64,000 nt of DNA, from assembly GCF_008831285.2 (NCBI RefSeq), contig NC_045140.1:19714370-19778369 (forward strand), read 5' to 3'. A program made the translations under genes and the position numbers. Source of the DNA: Nymphaea colorata (lineage: Eukaryota; Streptophyta; Magnoliopsida; Nymphaeales; Nymphaeaceae). Positions 12,001 through 24,700 of the stretch are shown one piece after another; position 1 is the stretch's first letter; every line of letters starts with the position of its first letter. The notes below the pieces were generated by a model, which saw only the letters and a program-made list of their open reading frames with translations, had not been told where the DNA came from and did not search any database.

Positions 12001-15000
12001 CCCATTTGGGATCAGAAAGAGCGTCCATAGGAGTCTGTGGAAGAGCTACAGCCGACAGTCCCTTGACAAACTGGCGGTAAGTAGGAGTGAGTCGAGCCAT
12101 GGACAAATGACCAGAGAGAGGATGCATAGTGCAACTGCGTTTGCCTTTCCTTTGAGCAATAGGCATATCAAGTTCATTAATATGAGGACCAGTAGCATGC
12201 TCTGGAGAGTCCCCTGTGGCATCATCACATAAAGAATGGTCAGCAGGATTTGTGTGTTCAGGAAGTACCTTGGGCATGTTGGGTGAAGGCACAGGAGCAC
12301 AGGGGGCAGGTTGAACAGGTTTAGTGCGACGTTGGTAGATAGCCCCAAAACGCGAAGCAACGGGTTGTGGATAACTCATGAGAGGTAAAGGAAGGTGGAC
12401 TTCATCACTAAATTCAGGCACCCTTAATTGAGTTCCATTGGGAGAGAAATAAGAGGTGGACTCAAAAAATGTAACATCAGCACTCACATAATATCGACGA
12501 GTAGAAGGATCATAACAACGATATCCCTTTTGAGTGCGGGAATAACCAACAAAGATCGTTTTGATAGCCCGAGGGGATAACTTATCTCGCCCAGGACCAA
12601 GTAACTGAACAAAGGCAACACATCCAAAAATACGAGGTGCAACAGAAAACAATTCTTTGTCAGGAAAAAGAACAGAGAAAGGAATAAGATCTCCCAACAC
12701 GGATGACGGCATGCGATTAATAAGATAGCATGCTGTAAGAACAGCATCTCCCCAATAAGAATGGGGAACATGGCTGTGTATGATAATGGTTCTGGCGACA
12801 TCAAGAATATGGCGGTGTTTTCTTTCAGCAACCCCGTTTTGTTGAGAGGTATAGGCACAAGAAGTTTGGTGAATGATACCCTTATCCCTGAAAAATTGTT
12901 CTAAAGAGGAAGCACAGAACTCAAGAGCATTGTCAGAGCGCACAATCTTGACACAAGTATCAAACTGAGTCAGAATTTCATTGATAAAATTTTTGATTAC
13001 ATGACCCGCTTCAGATTTGTGTTTCATAAGAAAAACCCAACTAACACGACTGTAATCATCAACAGCAACAAGATAATACCGATGACCCTGAAGGTCAGGA
13101 GTACGACTCGGGCCCCAAACATCAAAATGAAGTAACTCAAACACAGAGTGGCTACTTCTACTAGACCGCGGAGGAAAGGATGACCGATGGTGTTTGCCTA
13201 ACTGACAAGACTCACATTGAAAAGACGACTTATGAGACAGCTGAGGGAGAACATGCAGCAGTTTCTGAAACGGGAGATGTCCAAAACGTAAATGCCAAGT
13301 ATAAGCCGAGGATGAGGACGACCCCGACGAGGTAGATCCAGCAAAGGGAAAGGAGTGCACTAGCCTGTAGAGACCTCCCTGTTCACGGCCACTGCCAATC
13401 ACCCTGCCCGTCAGTATATCCTGAAACACAAGAGAGGAAGAGTCAAATATAGCACGACAATTTAATTCTCTGGTATCTCTCTTCGTTCAGCTCTGCTGTT
13501 GCCTCTTCTCGCCGACGGTGAGAAGAAAATCAGCGTGCAGAACCACGGGCAGAGCAGCGGCGGAACAGCGGCGGAGCAGTGTGCAGCGGAGGAGCAGCGT
13601 GCAGAGCAGCGGCGGAGCAGCATGCAGCGGAAAGACGCAGAGAGGAAAAATCAGCGTTGAGGCGGCGGCGAAGGCAGACGGGCGGCGGCGGCGCAGGCGG
13701 ACGGGCGCAGGCAGACGGGCGCAGGCAGACGGGCGGCGGTGGCGCAGGCGGACGGGCGCAGGAGGCACAGGCGGAGGCGGCGCAGGTAGACAATGGGTAG
13801 GGCGACGAGGGGCAGCAGGGATGGATCAGGCGGCAATGGACAGGGCGGCAAAGGGCGAGGCGGCAATGGACAGGGCGGCAAAGGGCGGCGGCGGCGACTG
13901 ACGCCGATGAGGCGGCGGCGGCGACTGACGCCGATGAGGCGGCGGCGACTGACGCCGATGAGGCGGCGGCGGCGCCGCTCAGTCGGCGACAACTCGCTGA
14001 GGAGGAGACGGCTGGAGCTCTGATACCATGATAAAGTTAAGAGAACTAATCTTTGATTAACCTAGAAAGAATCCCTAACTCCTCTTTATATAGACTAGAG
14101 GAGAGGGATAAGTTACAAGAAAGTCATTAAAAGAAACATTATTACACAAGTGCCCTCTCAAGCCTAATACTGAGTATAAACACGTCTTAACAGTTATTGA
14201 TATGGATATGAATACTGAGTGATTGTAACCATTCTTATGGAGATTATCAAGATGAAGAATCTAACTAAAAATATGTGAGTTCATTTTAGAGGACTGTTCA
14301 AGCTCTATTGTTTGGAGGGATTGGAAATGCTTGGAAATGCACTAGTTAGTCCTTTCTTTTCCCTCCCTCTCCTTCCCTTTCGTCTATATCCAAACACAAT
14401 TTTTCTTCCATCCCTCTTTAATTAGCGATTCAAACACAACAAATGCACGGGGTGTGAGGGGACTGACATATACACTTGCAACAATGTCTCTCCTAATAAA
14501 AGAAGCGAAGGTACCAAAGAGAGAAAAGAAAGAAGCTAATCATAAGAGTTGCCAGACCTGATAATAGCGCACAACATGCTGATGTTGCAAACGTGATAGC
14601 GTAGCAACCTCCCTGGAAGGATAGCATAAAAAATCAAGGGATAAGTTAACGGCCCATTTGGTATGGTTTTTTTCATTTTAAATTTATCCATTCATTAAGA
14701 ATATATAGCAATTACAAACAAATTCCAGGACAACTCTTAGCAGAAAAATTGGAAATCTTCCAAGGGCAATTCTAACAAGAATTTGTGAAGATAAACCTTC
14801 AACAAATTGGCCGTGGGAAAAGGATGCCTCACAAAGCAAAACCTAAGCATCTGTGCACTAAAAGGGACTGGCTGGGGCTTCTGCTGGCCCAAAGTGAATT
14901 AGCCTGCCCATCAGTCGGTCAAATCAGATCTGTTGTTGCAGATCAAGTTGAAGAAAGCAGGACTGCCAAGAGACAGATTGATAGCTAATACTGGTCCCAC

Positions 15001-15691
15001 TAAGTAAGGCAAGAGAAGCAAGGAACATCCAATTGGTTGTTCTCCTCTCCATTGAAAAGCCTCAGCCTTGGAATTGAAAAATGGGTTATTGATTCATTCT
15101 CTGCTTTCATCAAGGTTAATGTCATGGTTCATGAACAATGAAGGACCACTTATTTCTCAATTAGAGTTACACCTTAGTCCACACTAAAATAACTAATGAT
15201 AATATCACCTTCAAATGTTTCATATGAACGAGTTCGCAAGAAGGTTAAACAGATTTAATGCTCACCTCAAGATTTTGTCATTAACAGATGGTCTCTTATC
15301 TTTCACAGGAATCCTTTTTACAGCATATTGACGACCATCCAACTTATTTCTGCATAGTACTACATGACCAAAAGCTCCACGCCCTGCTAAGATGTCGAAA
15401 TCCCTTGTAAGCAACAAAATTGGTCAACTTTCTTAAAGCTTCATCGTACCATAAAAACCCTGCAGCAACCAGCTGCTTTTTAACAGAAATTAGGACTGCT
15501 TAACTGCAAAGTAAATAAACTGAGGGATAAGTTGTAACCAAAATGAAAAAATAACACAAGCTCTTCAAAATGAAGATATTACCTGTTTTAGTTCCTAGAA
15601 ATAACTTCTACTGGAAAATAAAGCGTGTGATGGGCTAAACTCCAGCAATCATGCATCAGATTTTTTAAATAATTAATTCTGAGCAATATAC

Positions 15692-15739
<48 letters not shown>

Positions 15740-18700
15740 CTTATGTGAATTTACTATGTACTTTTTGCTTGTAATTGAGGAGAAATTTGCTCATTTATCC
15801 AAATTACTAATATGCTGTTGGCTTGTCATTGATAGTTACATTTCAGCAGCTGAGATGGAAAAACAACTAGTCTTTCTCCCTTGCTTGACTACATATGCCA
15901 ACAAACTCCCTGTGTATGTATGCCCCTCTATATCATTCTCCCATGGTGGTTTTCCAGTGCTTTGTTCCTTTATACTCTTGCATAGTGCATTAAGTTTTTT
16001 TTTTTTTTCTTGAAAGAACTTCATTTGAACCTTTTGTCTATGGTTCTTTAAGAACCTTTCTTATACAATTTGCAATTCAGTTCACATGTTCACATAGTGT
16101 CAAATAGATGTGGGTACAGATAGTCCTCTCTTGAACATTAAAAGCAAAACAAACTTGAAGATGGTATACAGCAAAAGCACAGAACAAAAATCATTTTAAA
16201 CTACACCCAGTGAGTTCATGAGCTTATGACTCATTTGCAATACTGAACTCAAGTAAATGTCAAGTTGATTTACTAATTGTAAACTACCTTTTACACAACT
16301 GATGATTGGATTAAACGAGTCATGCAGTAGAACGCCTGAATTAGCATCCAGCGCAAGCCAAATTCAGGAGCAGCGACTTCCTTAGACAGTCCATGTTGCA
16401 TAGGTCTCAACAATATGCTCACACTTGATGCAGGATGTTTGAAAAGATATACGAATTTTCTATGCATGCTTACCGTTCCCATTACCAATATTTATCACCA
16501 GTGCACTGAACAAGCTTTTGTCCTAGTGCCCAGTATCTATTTCTACTCATGCATGTGCATGCACACACACATATATATAGTAAAGACTTGCCTGGGCTTC
16601 CTAGACTTGTGACTTTCCCTACATTTGCAGTTCTTAGGTAACCTGCCATTTATAAATGCCTAGAACATCACCTAAGGCACCTAACCGCACAACAACCTAG
16701 GCTCTTTTTCTTGAACAACCAAAATTTGTGCTTTCTTTCTTATTCTTCTTTGAGACAGATTTTTTCCTTCTTGTCTTTGTGGCTTTGTGCAGTTTTTTCA
16801 CTTTTTTCATTATTGCATGTGATTTTGCTGTGAAAGTGTATGTATGTGTTCACATGTGTGCATTCATGCACACATATTGTTATAGTCACACATACTATTA
16901 TACATTCATGCACACTTATAATCGCACATACAGCTGTACTACTGAACATTTTTATGTTCTTTTAATTTTAAGTTCTTAACCCGCAAATACATGTAATATC
17001 TTCTGAATAAATTTTGCTTGCTTATTAGCTTTAGGTGCTACTTAGAAACACCAAGGTGGTAAATGCATCCAAAGTGGAGTTTATATTGTATTTTCAGAAT
17101 AAGATTTAGGTACTTACTAAGCCCTATTGCAGTTGAATAAGTTTATCTGTAAAGCTTAGATGGACTAAGAGAGAAATTCGATTTCAAGTTTTACCTTGTT
17201 CAAGCAGAGTTTCTAACACCCAATCAGGCATGTGTAAACATAACAAGACGGCCTTAGGACTTCCCTGGTTGCACGTCTAGATAGGCCTAGTCTGGAAGCT
17301 CGTCAACTGAGAGCAAGGATTTTCGGATGTACCCGATTCTGTGATAACACTGAGCTGGAGCAGCTGGAGGCTTGATGATGATACCCAATATGTGATCACT
17401 TGTTAGGATAATAAAATATTTGGCCTTTTGACTCATGAACTACTTTTTATTATTATTTGAGAAGGATGAAAACTCTGACTACATTATTTAAGTAAAGTGT
17501 CATTTGGTCTGATTAGCTGTGACAAGCCCAAGTGTTCCTTTTAATGAAAAAAAAAAAGGTAAAGAGCTTTAGGGTCATTATATTTTTTTTATCATGTCCT
17601 ATGAGAGAGGAATGCGAAGTTGCAATGATTATTATTCGTGGTCAGTTCCATGAATATTTGAGTCATAGTTGTCAGAAATCATTGCAGTAGTAGCTGTAAT
17701 AGGTGTCTGAGCTGTAAGAAGGAATCATGTGTTTTGTTGCATACCTAAATCAATCAAAAAAAATATTGAGACATTTCATTTCTTATCTTACAGAATTTGA
17801 AAATCGATCATTTTCCATATATAACAGGGAGTGATTCCATCATCGATAAGCGAAAAGAAGAGACAGAAGGGATTTTTAAATCCATAGAAGTTCATTTTTT
17901 TTATCATGTTCTACTTAGAAAAAGACATGTATGAGGTTATTTTAGACCTTTACATATTCTTTAAAAGAAAGAAATCAATGGTTTAAGTTGCTTAAATGTT
18001 TGACAATGAACAACTAAAACACCTTTTACTAAACTGGATCTAAAGTATATTTCTTCATAAATAACAACTGAATAACAAATAATAAAGATCAGATTGAACA
18101 AAAACCCTTTATTATTGTACTTCCGTAATTTTATACATCCGCAAGGGCCTAACCAAAACAACTTTTGTTCCAACATGTGTGCATGTGTGCAGGCACACAT
18201 AAAATGAGTGGCATTCAGGTACACATGACCAAAACAAATCTGACAGATGCAGGTCTACATCACCAAAACAAATGAGACAATTTAAGACAGCTAAAGGTGA
18301 CACTAACAAGAAAATTTACCTGGTTTCTTCAAGTGCTTATCCAAATACTGTACATATATTTAGATTAACTATATTGAGAAACTACTCGTTTTCTAATTCC
18401 AAAACAGAAGACCATGATTAGAGCATTTGAAATATGAAGCCCTGTGGTCTGGGCTTGAGGTAGGATCATGTGACCTCAGATCATAACAAGGAAAGGAACC
18501 TTGCAAAATAATGGTGTATTTGCATCATGTAATAAATAACTTGAAAGGTTACCTAGTGAGCGAATTTCCTCAAAATCACTCAGATAGCGAGAGGCAGGTG
18601 TTGATGTAGGTCCTTTTCCATCTGGAACAGGAACAGAGGACCAGAAGAAAGAAGTTGCAGGAGCATCCTAGACAACAAAACAAAAAGGTAAAAGGTTAGT

Positions 18701-21700
18701 GCATATGTGGTGTCAGCATTAGTTGGCCTAGACATGCTGAATGGCATTAGAGAAAATACATGAGATCTTTCGCTGTCCATGTAGTGGTGAAAAACACGAT
18801 GAAAAGCCTTGTCAAAGAGCATTGGCTTTTTGGTCGCTAAATCTTTTGCCCATTCTGGAAGAATCTGGTCCAAGTAAATAGTAAGTGACACATAAAGGAT
18901 AAAGGATAAAAGAATGCGAGCATGAGCAGTTGGCAGGTGACATACCCCTAAAGAGGACAACTCAGAAGCAATTTCAGGCAATGAATATGAGGATTGATTT
19001 GAAGAGCAGACAAGACGTAGTAGATGCACCTAATGAGCAAAGATACTAACCTTGTAAACAAGACAAGTTAGCTATAGAGGTGGAAATGAAAGAAGAAAAA
19101 ACAAGAATTATACCATGACCAGATCCTTCACTGCCTCAGAAGTTTGATCATGTAGTTCAGAATCTAAAGAGTCCAACAGCTCATGATCTGAATCACTATT
19201 TTGATTCAGTTTTCTCTCATCAAGAAAAAGCTTCTACAGGAAAGAAAACATAGTGCTTCAGGAAAAAAGAAACTGTGGCAATCTTCTAAATTGATGCAAA
19301 CATCCAAAGAAAATCTTCATCAGGAAAGAAATTTTAAGATATATCTTGTATTTCTTCAGAAAAGTGGTGGCAACCATCAGTAAAGTTTTGATCATCACAG
19401 TGATGCAACAGCTTTCCTATACGAGCAACGTCATAAGTTTGCCTTGCTCAAATGAGATTTTAGCAGTTGCAATGACCCAGCCCAAAAGCTAACCCGAATG
19501 TTCATTATGCAACTGATGTATCTCAACCTGGGCCATAGTAATGACTTTTTGCACCCAAAAAGCTACAAACTAAGACACAAGATTAGACGAACCTTAGGTA
19601 GATAAAGCACTCAAGATTTCTTAAAATCTTAGATACAGGACTAGTCCTCCCCATACATTAGATGATAGTCTATATCATAGGGATGCATGATACAGGTACA
19701 GTTATGTGTATAAGGTAAAATATGTTTTCACAAAAGAAATTTAACTGTAAAAAAAGTAAGATAAAATAGAAAAGAATAAAGATTGCCCCATCCCATTTGA
19801 TGGATGAGTAAGGAGTCCATTTCCCCAACATGTGTCCATGAGATTGGATTGAGGAGACTAACCCCCTCCCCTCTTTGTCTTCCTTTGTTTGGCAAAGAGA
19901 AGACAGAGGCACGGTCATCCTATCATGCCTCATGCGCCCGCAGCCCCCCCCACCCCCCCCAAAAAAAAAAAAAAAAAAAAAAAAACCACCCCTCTCTCTC
20001 TCAAGCCTTCCTGTGGCCAAGAGAGAGAAAAGGCAAGATAATCCAGCCACATGCTGCCAAAGTACTGCCACCGCTTGCTAAAGAACCTTGAGAAAGAGAA
20101 ACAGAGAGAGAGAGAGAGATTGGGGAAAGTCCAAAAAAAAACATGGGGAAGCTCATTCTTTTTTTCACTTTTACATCAAAATCTTGGATGCACCATGGTC
20201 TTTCACCAAGTCTGACTCGCATTGGCTCAAATTGGATGTGACTAACTGCTCCTGATTTATAGACCAATGCCTTTTCAGATGCACCAATGCTGCACCTGCA
20301 TATGAACTATTTGAAGTGCATGTTATGCCCTTATAGGCATATCCATGTTACTCAAGTTACAACTTGCCTCCTTAAAGAACATGCATTTTCACATATTTCG
20401 CCTTAAATTTAAGCATTGGACATCGTTAAGGTACCAACTGCCGTGACCAACACAAAACTGAACCAAGGACCTGGTTTGATAGATCCCACACTACCAACCA
20501 TCTTGCTGCCGGTTGTGAGACACAAAAAGGATATGAACCAAGATTCAAGTTGTATAAAACAAAAATATGCAAGGCCTCAAGATTTCTCAGTCTTAAATAC
20601 AGGTCAATTTTCAAGTTTCTCTTCTTCAGCATGTTGTACTTTTTCTTAACAAAACTATATTAATCCAGCCCAAAATAGACACAAGTTTTTGACCTGATGA
20701 ATTATGACCTGCCTACAGCTGCTTTCTCTTGCACCCAAAAAGTTGAACTACAATGCAATATTCTATAAGGCACAGGCATATAAGACCTTTAAGATTTTTC
20801 AAATCTTAGTCGGAGAACTATTCCTGAATCCTTCCCATGTAATGGAATGACAAAGCAGTCACTTTCAATCAAGAAGACTCATAAAGATTATGAATAATTC
20901 ATGGTACTTGCTACATTACGAGATCACTTTGACAACCTTGGAGGTGGGAATCATTGACACAACCATATCTATCTATTGGTTGCAACTTGCAAACCGAACC
21001 GTCAAGGTTATTTAATAACATACAACTAGATCAGCAATAATAGTAGACTAACTAGCATATGAATATGAATCATCCATTCCCATGTCCTGCTACCTGAGAA
21101 AAAGGAGAGGATCAACTACAATCCATTAGTGAGCAGATAATAGGATACATGGACCAAATCAAACTTTATTGTTTATTCCCTGTTGCAGGATTAAGCAAAA
21201 TATGTGGTCACAACAAAAGTGTTGCTTATATTTTGTGTATATTTGGTGGCAGTCGGAGAGGGAGATGAGCTGGAAGATTAAGATAACCTTGGTTTTGTAC
21301 AGGAATGATATCATAACATGTTCCCTGGGAGGATTTTAAAAAGAAAAAAGAGGGAGTTACAAGGCTAACAAAGAATTCACTACAAGGACAACCAGTATTT
21401 TGGACTAATCAGTTTGCAATAGCAAAGCAAACTGGGCAGACGTAGATCAAAGTCAGACAACGCTGCTGAGCATGAAGCAAAATAAAATGAAAGCGCATGA
21501 AAGCTTTGAATTTTAAGCACCATTTCAATGTTCAGAACCATGAAATCATGCTTAAATCTAACAGACAGAAGCAAAAACAGAATTTGTTTGTTGATCAGAG
21601 AGGCGGATCAAGACGACTGAAAATGAAATTATTGATCTCAACACTAAAAGGAACACATCTAGAGTCCACAGAAATAGTCAAACCAATCAATTTAACACCA

Positions 21701-24700
21701 GATCAAAAAGGTTGGGATGAATTTCATGCAAGGGAAAAGCAAGGATGATTCCCTTCATTAAGAAAATGATATCACTAGGCTAAGCAAAATTAGCACAATA
21801 AATAGTGAAACATTAACAGGACAATATATATCTAGAGAACCATAGGATATTACCTTCAATGTGTCATCCACATCAGACCAGTAACTTTCACCACCTGTAG
21901 ATTCTGATGCCAATGGGGTGTCCAGAGATCTAGCAGACATGCTCTTATTTTCATCTTCACTTGCTTCATCAACAGGCTCCAAATTGTTAACAACTTGCGG
22001 TTTGGAACAGAAAGAGTTTTGCAAGAAATTTTTCTCAACAAGCATATGACTAATATCTGGGTTATTGGAAGAATGGACATGTTTATCATTTTGTGCTTCT
22101 CTACTTGTTCCAGCAGCAAGTGTTCGGCATTGAGAAAATGGAGCATTTTTTTCATGAACATTATACAATGCAGTATCTCCATCCCAAGACTGACTTTCCC
22201 CATACAAATCACTGAAGAGGTCAAACATGCAATAGAATTCTCCAGTAGAATCTGTCTTCTCTGAAGAAAATGTACCATCGGCATGTTGCTTTTCTCCTTT
22301 CTTGTCCCCCTCATATAGTGAAACCTAAAGTATACAACCCAATATCAACAGTCAAACATTAAACAAACCCAGAAAGTTATGCATCAATCTCTTTAGAAAG
22401 ATCTTCGCATTTGAGCAAATGATAGTTTGGGAAATTAACATTTGGTTTCCAGATCAGTATAGCTAGTCTATAAATATTTGGTGCCTACATTCATACAAAA
22501 AAGAGCACTAATCTTATGGCATCATTTTCCAGAAACCACAGAGAACACTTATTTATTCGTTTGTTTGTCTGTTTGTTGCCTGATAAAGTAAGAAATACTC
22601 CCTCGTCAAGTAGTTCAAGTTTTACTGTAAATGGAGAACTGATATGAAAACCAAGTTACTAAATCACTATTCATATACCACCAATACAATGTGATATACG
22701 AGATTACACTCTAAGGTGTATTAGATTTCTCAAGAGAACATTTTCCATTGTACAGGTCCACTTCCATTTGCCGACAATCTAAGCTCTGGGTACTTGGAAA
22801 AGGAAACACATTTACCTACATGCAGCTAAAACAGTGGCAGAGCTAAGAAAATTTCATGTTGGGGTTGGGGGTGTGAACTATGTTTTACAAAATTTTTAAA
22901 GGGGCCAAATTAACATTTTTTTAAATTATAACAAGTTTTTATATTCCAAAATCTCAAACCAGTCCAGCTTGGCTCCACCCCTGCAGCTAAAGTGAAAAAT
23001 AATGTATCATATATGTAACTGCAAAAGAAGATCTCAAATGGAAAATTTTCATGTCTTCCTATCATAAAAGAAATAATGCAACAAAGGTGGCATACAACCA
23101 TGACAAAACCCTTAAGCAAACATGATTAGATATGCTTGTCCTGGACGGAACAGCTCTGTAGTAAAAATTAAGTTTGACAGTGTACCACTTCATGGGACTG
23201 TTTGTCAGATACAAGGCCAGTCAAGAATTCCTGTGCAGCTTCCACAAGATTGAAAATCATTACACGCCCTTCCCGAGCATTAACGTTTGCCTGAGTACGT
23301 ATTCAATACTAGAATGAGTTTAAATAACAAAAACCAGAGGGTAGGCCTACCAAAATATGCACAGGATAAGCAATATACTGAAAAATGAAAGCATAAAAAG
23401 TACATGAATGCAAATGATGCAGCAATAATCAAATTAGAAGCAGATATACAGTTGCACAATAACTACCAATTAGGCATAATCAACAGTGCAGATCAGCCCC
23501 AATACCCAATCTGAACCAAACCTGCCTAGTCAGATTGTATATAAAAAATTAAACCCACTTAGATAACCAGGTCAGGTCTTGTATCACGCAGCCAGGTACA
23601 GGCAGTGTTAAAGTTCTGATATGATTTTTGTTCAATTACAAATAAGATGGACTCCAGGTTTTGAAGACTTGAACCAAGAAGCTCAAACCAAATACACCTT
23701 GAATTGGTGAACTTTAACCACCTAGCAGGAGCACTCTTCCTCTGATACCAATGGAAGCTTATATTTCTCTCAAAGTTGCTTTTTAGCTTCAGTTTTGTTA
23801 TAATTCAATTTTGAAATCCAACAAGAAACTGATTTTTTTTTCATGTAAATACTGGACCTTAAGCTAACCAGACCCAGCGTCCAAGTCGAGACCAAACAGA
23901 CATAACTGAGCAGTGAATAGAGACACAGCTGAACAATAAAAGTGTTTCATTAAACAATTTTGAAACCTGACAAGAAACTGACTTTTTTTCATGTAAGCAC
24001 TGGACCTTAAGCTAACCAAACATAGAGTGCAAGTCTGAGACCAAACAGGCATAAGCCGCATAACTGAACAATGAATAGAGAGACAGCTGGCTGCTGAAGA
24101 ATAAAGCCTTTCATTATGGTAACTATGACCTAGTGTGCATGCTATATTTATGCATACGATTGTCATTTTCTTTATATAATTGAGGGCTTTACTGTCACCC
24201 TTAATGTTTAGTAACCTGCATATATTCAAAGGAAATTAGGTAAAGTCCTACACATTGGAGCCATGACTTTATAACCAAGATATATTAACAGGATTAGGCC
24301 ACATCCTCCACACTGAAAACGTGACTCTTGTACAGCCCTTTCTCTTCCTTCTCAACCTTCTCTTCAAAGAAAGATTATGGCAGCTGACCTCCCCAAATCT
24401 AACATGATACCAGAGTCAGGCTTCATGCAATGTATGTGATTTCTTCCATAAGTATGCGTACACAAGCCTACAACAAGTCAAAAAATTCTTCCCACCAATC
24501 CGTTATCTTTCTTCTATTCTTCACAACTTTTCTTCAATTTCTCACTAAGCATTTGTGGCAATACAACCCCCATTGCAGATTAGTTTCCAGAATACCAAGT
24601 ATGCTTCATATTCTCTCGGTGATCACTTTGTAATTGGGTTTCCAAAACTCTAAAAAATCCAGATTTATCTCTCCAAATCTAGTGTCAGAATTACAAACCT

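Larger units (their letters stand above)
10337..14192 (-). mobile_element. Ty1/Copia LTR retrotransposon lacking gag and protease
   Basis: Complete element of 3,856 bp inside the GCN2 intron between exons 14558-14612 and 9770-9936, in the same orientation as GCN2. LTRs at 10337-10500 and 14029-14192 are 164 bp each and identical as far as I can read. The target duplication GTTAT lies at 10332-10336 and 14193-14197. The primer site complementary to initiator tRNA-Met (TGGTATCAGAGC) is at 14017-14028 directly inside the 5' LTR, and a polypurine tract adjoins the 3' LTR at 10501-10510. The only long reading frame is pol from the region just before integrase to RNase H. Gag and protease are absent; a 0.5-kb GC-rich repeat region stands in their place. 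Identical LTRs mean a recent insertion, so it was probably mobilised with proteins supplied by another copy. Confidence 0.95.

Noticed and set aside
13518-14023. Several overlapping GC-rich open frames on both strands
   Set aside because: They are readings of the minisatellite array inside the Copia leader. Low-complexity Arg/Pro/Gly/Ala content, open in many frames at once, no domain.
14017-14028. tRNA-like sequence
   Set aside because: Only the 12-base tRNA-Met primer complement is present, as at 26565 and 63900; there is no tRNA gene fold around it.
16728-16979. His/Thr/Cys-rich frames on both strands
   Set aside because: They derive from TG/CA-rich simple sequence in a GCN2 intron.
19804-20091. 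Frames over the C-run and A-run with lysine or glycine stretches
   Set aside because: Homopolymer artefacts.
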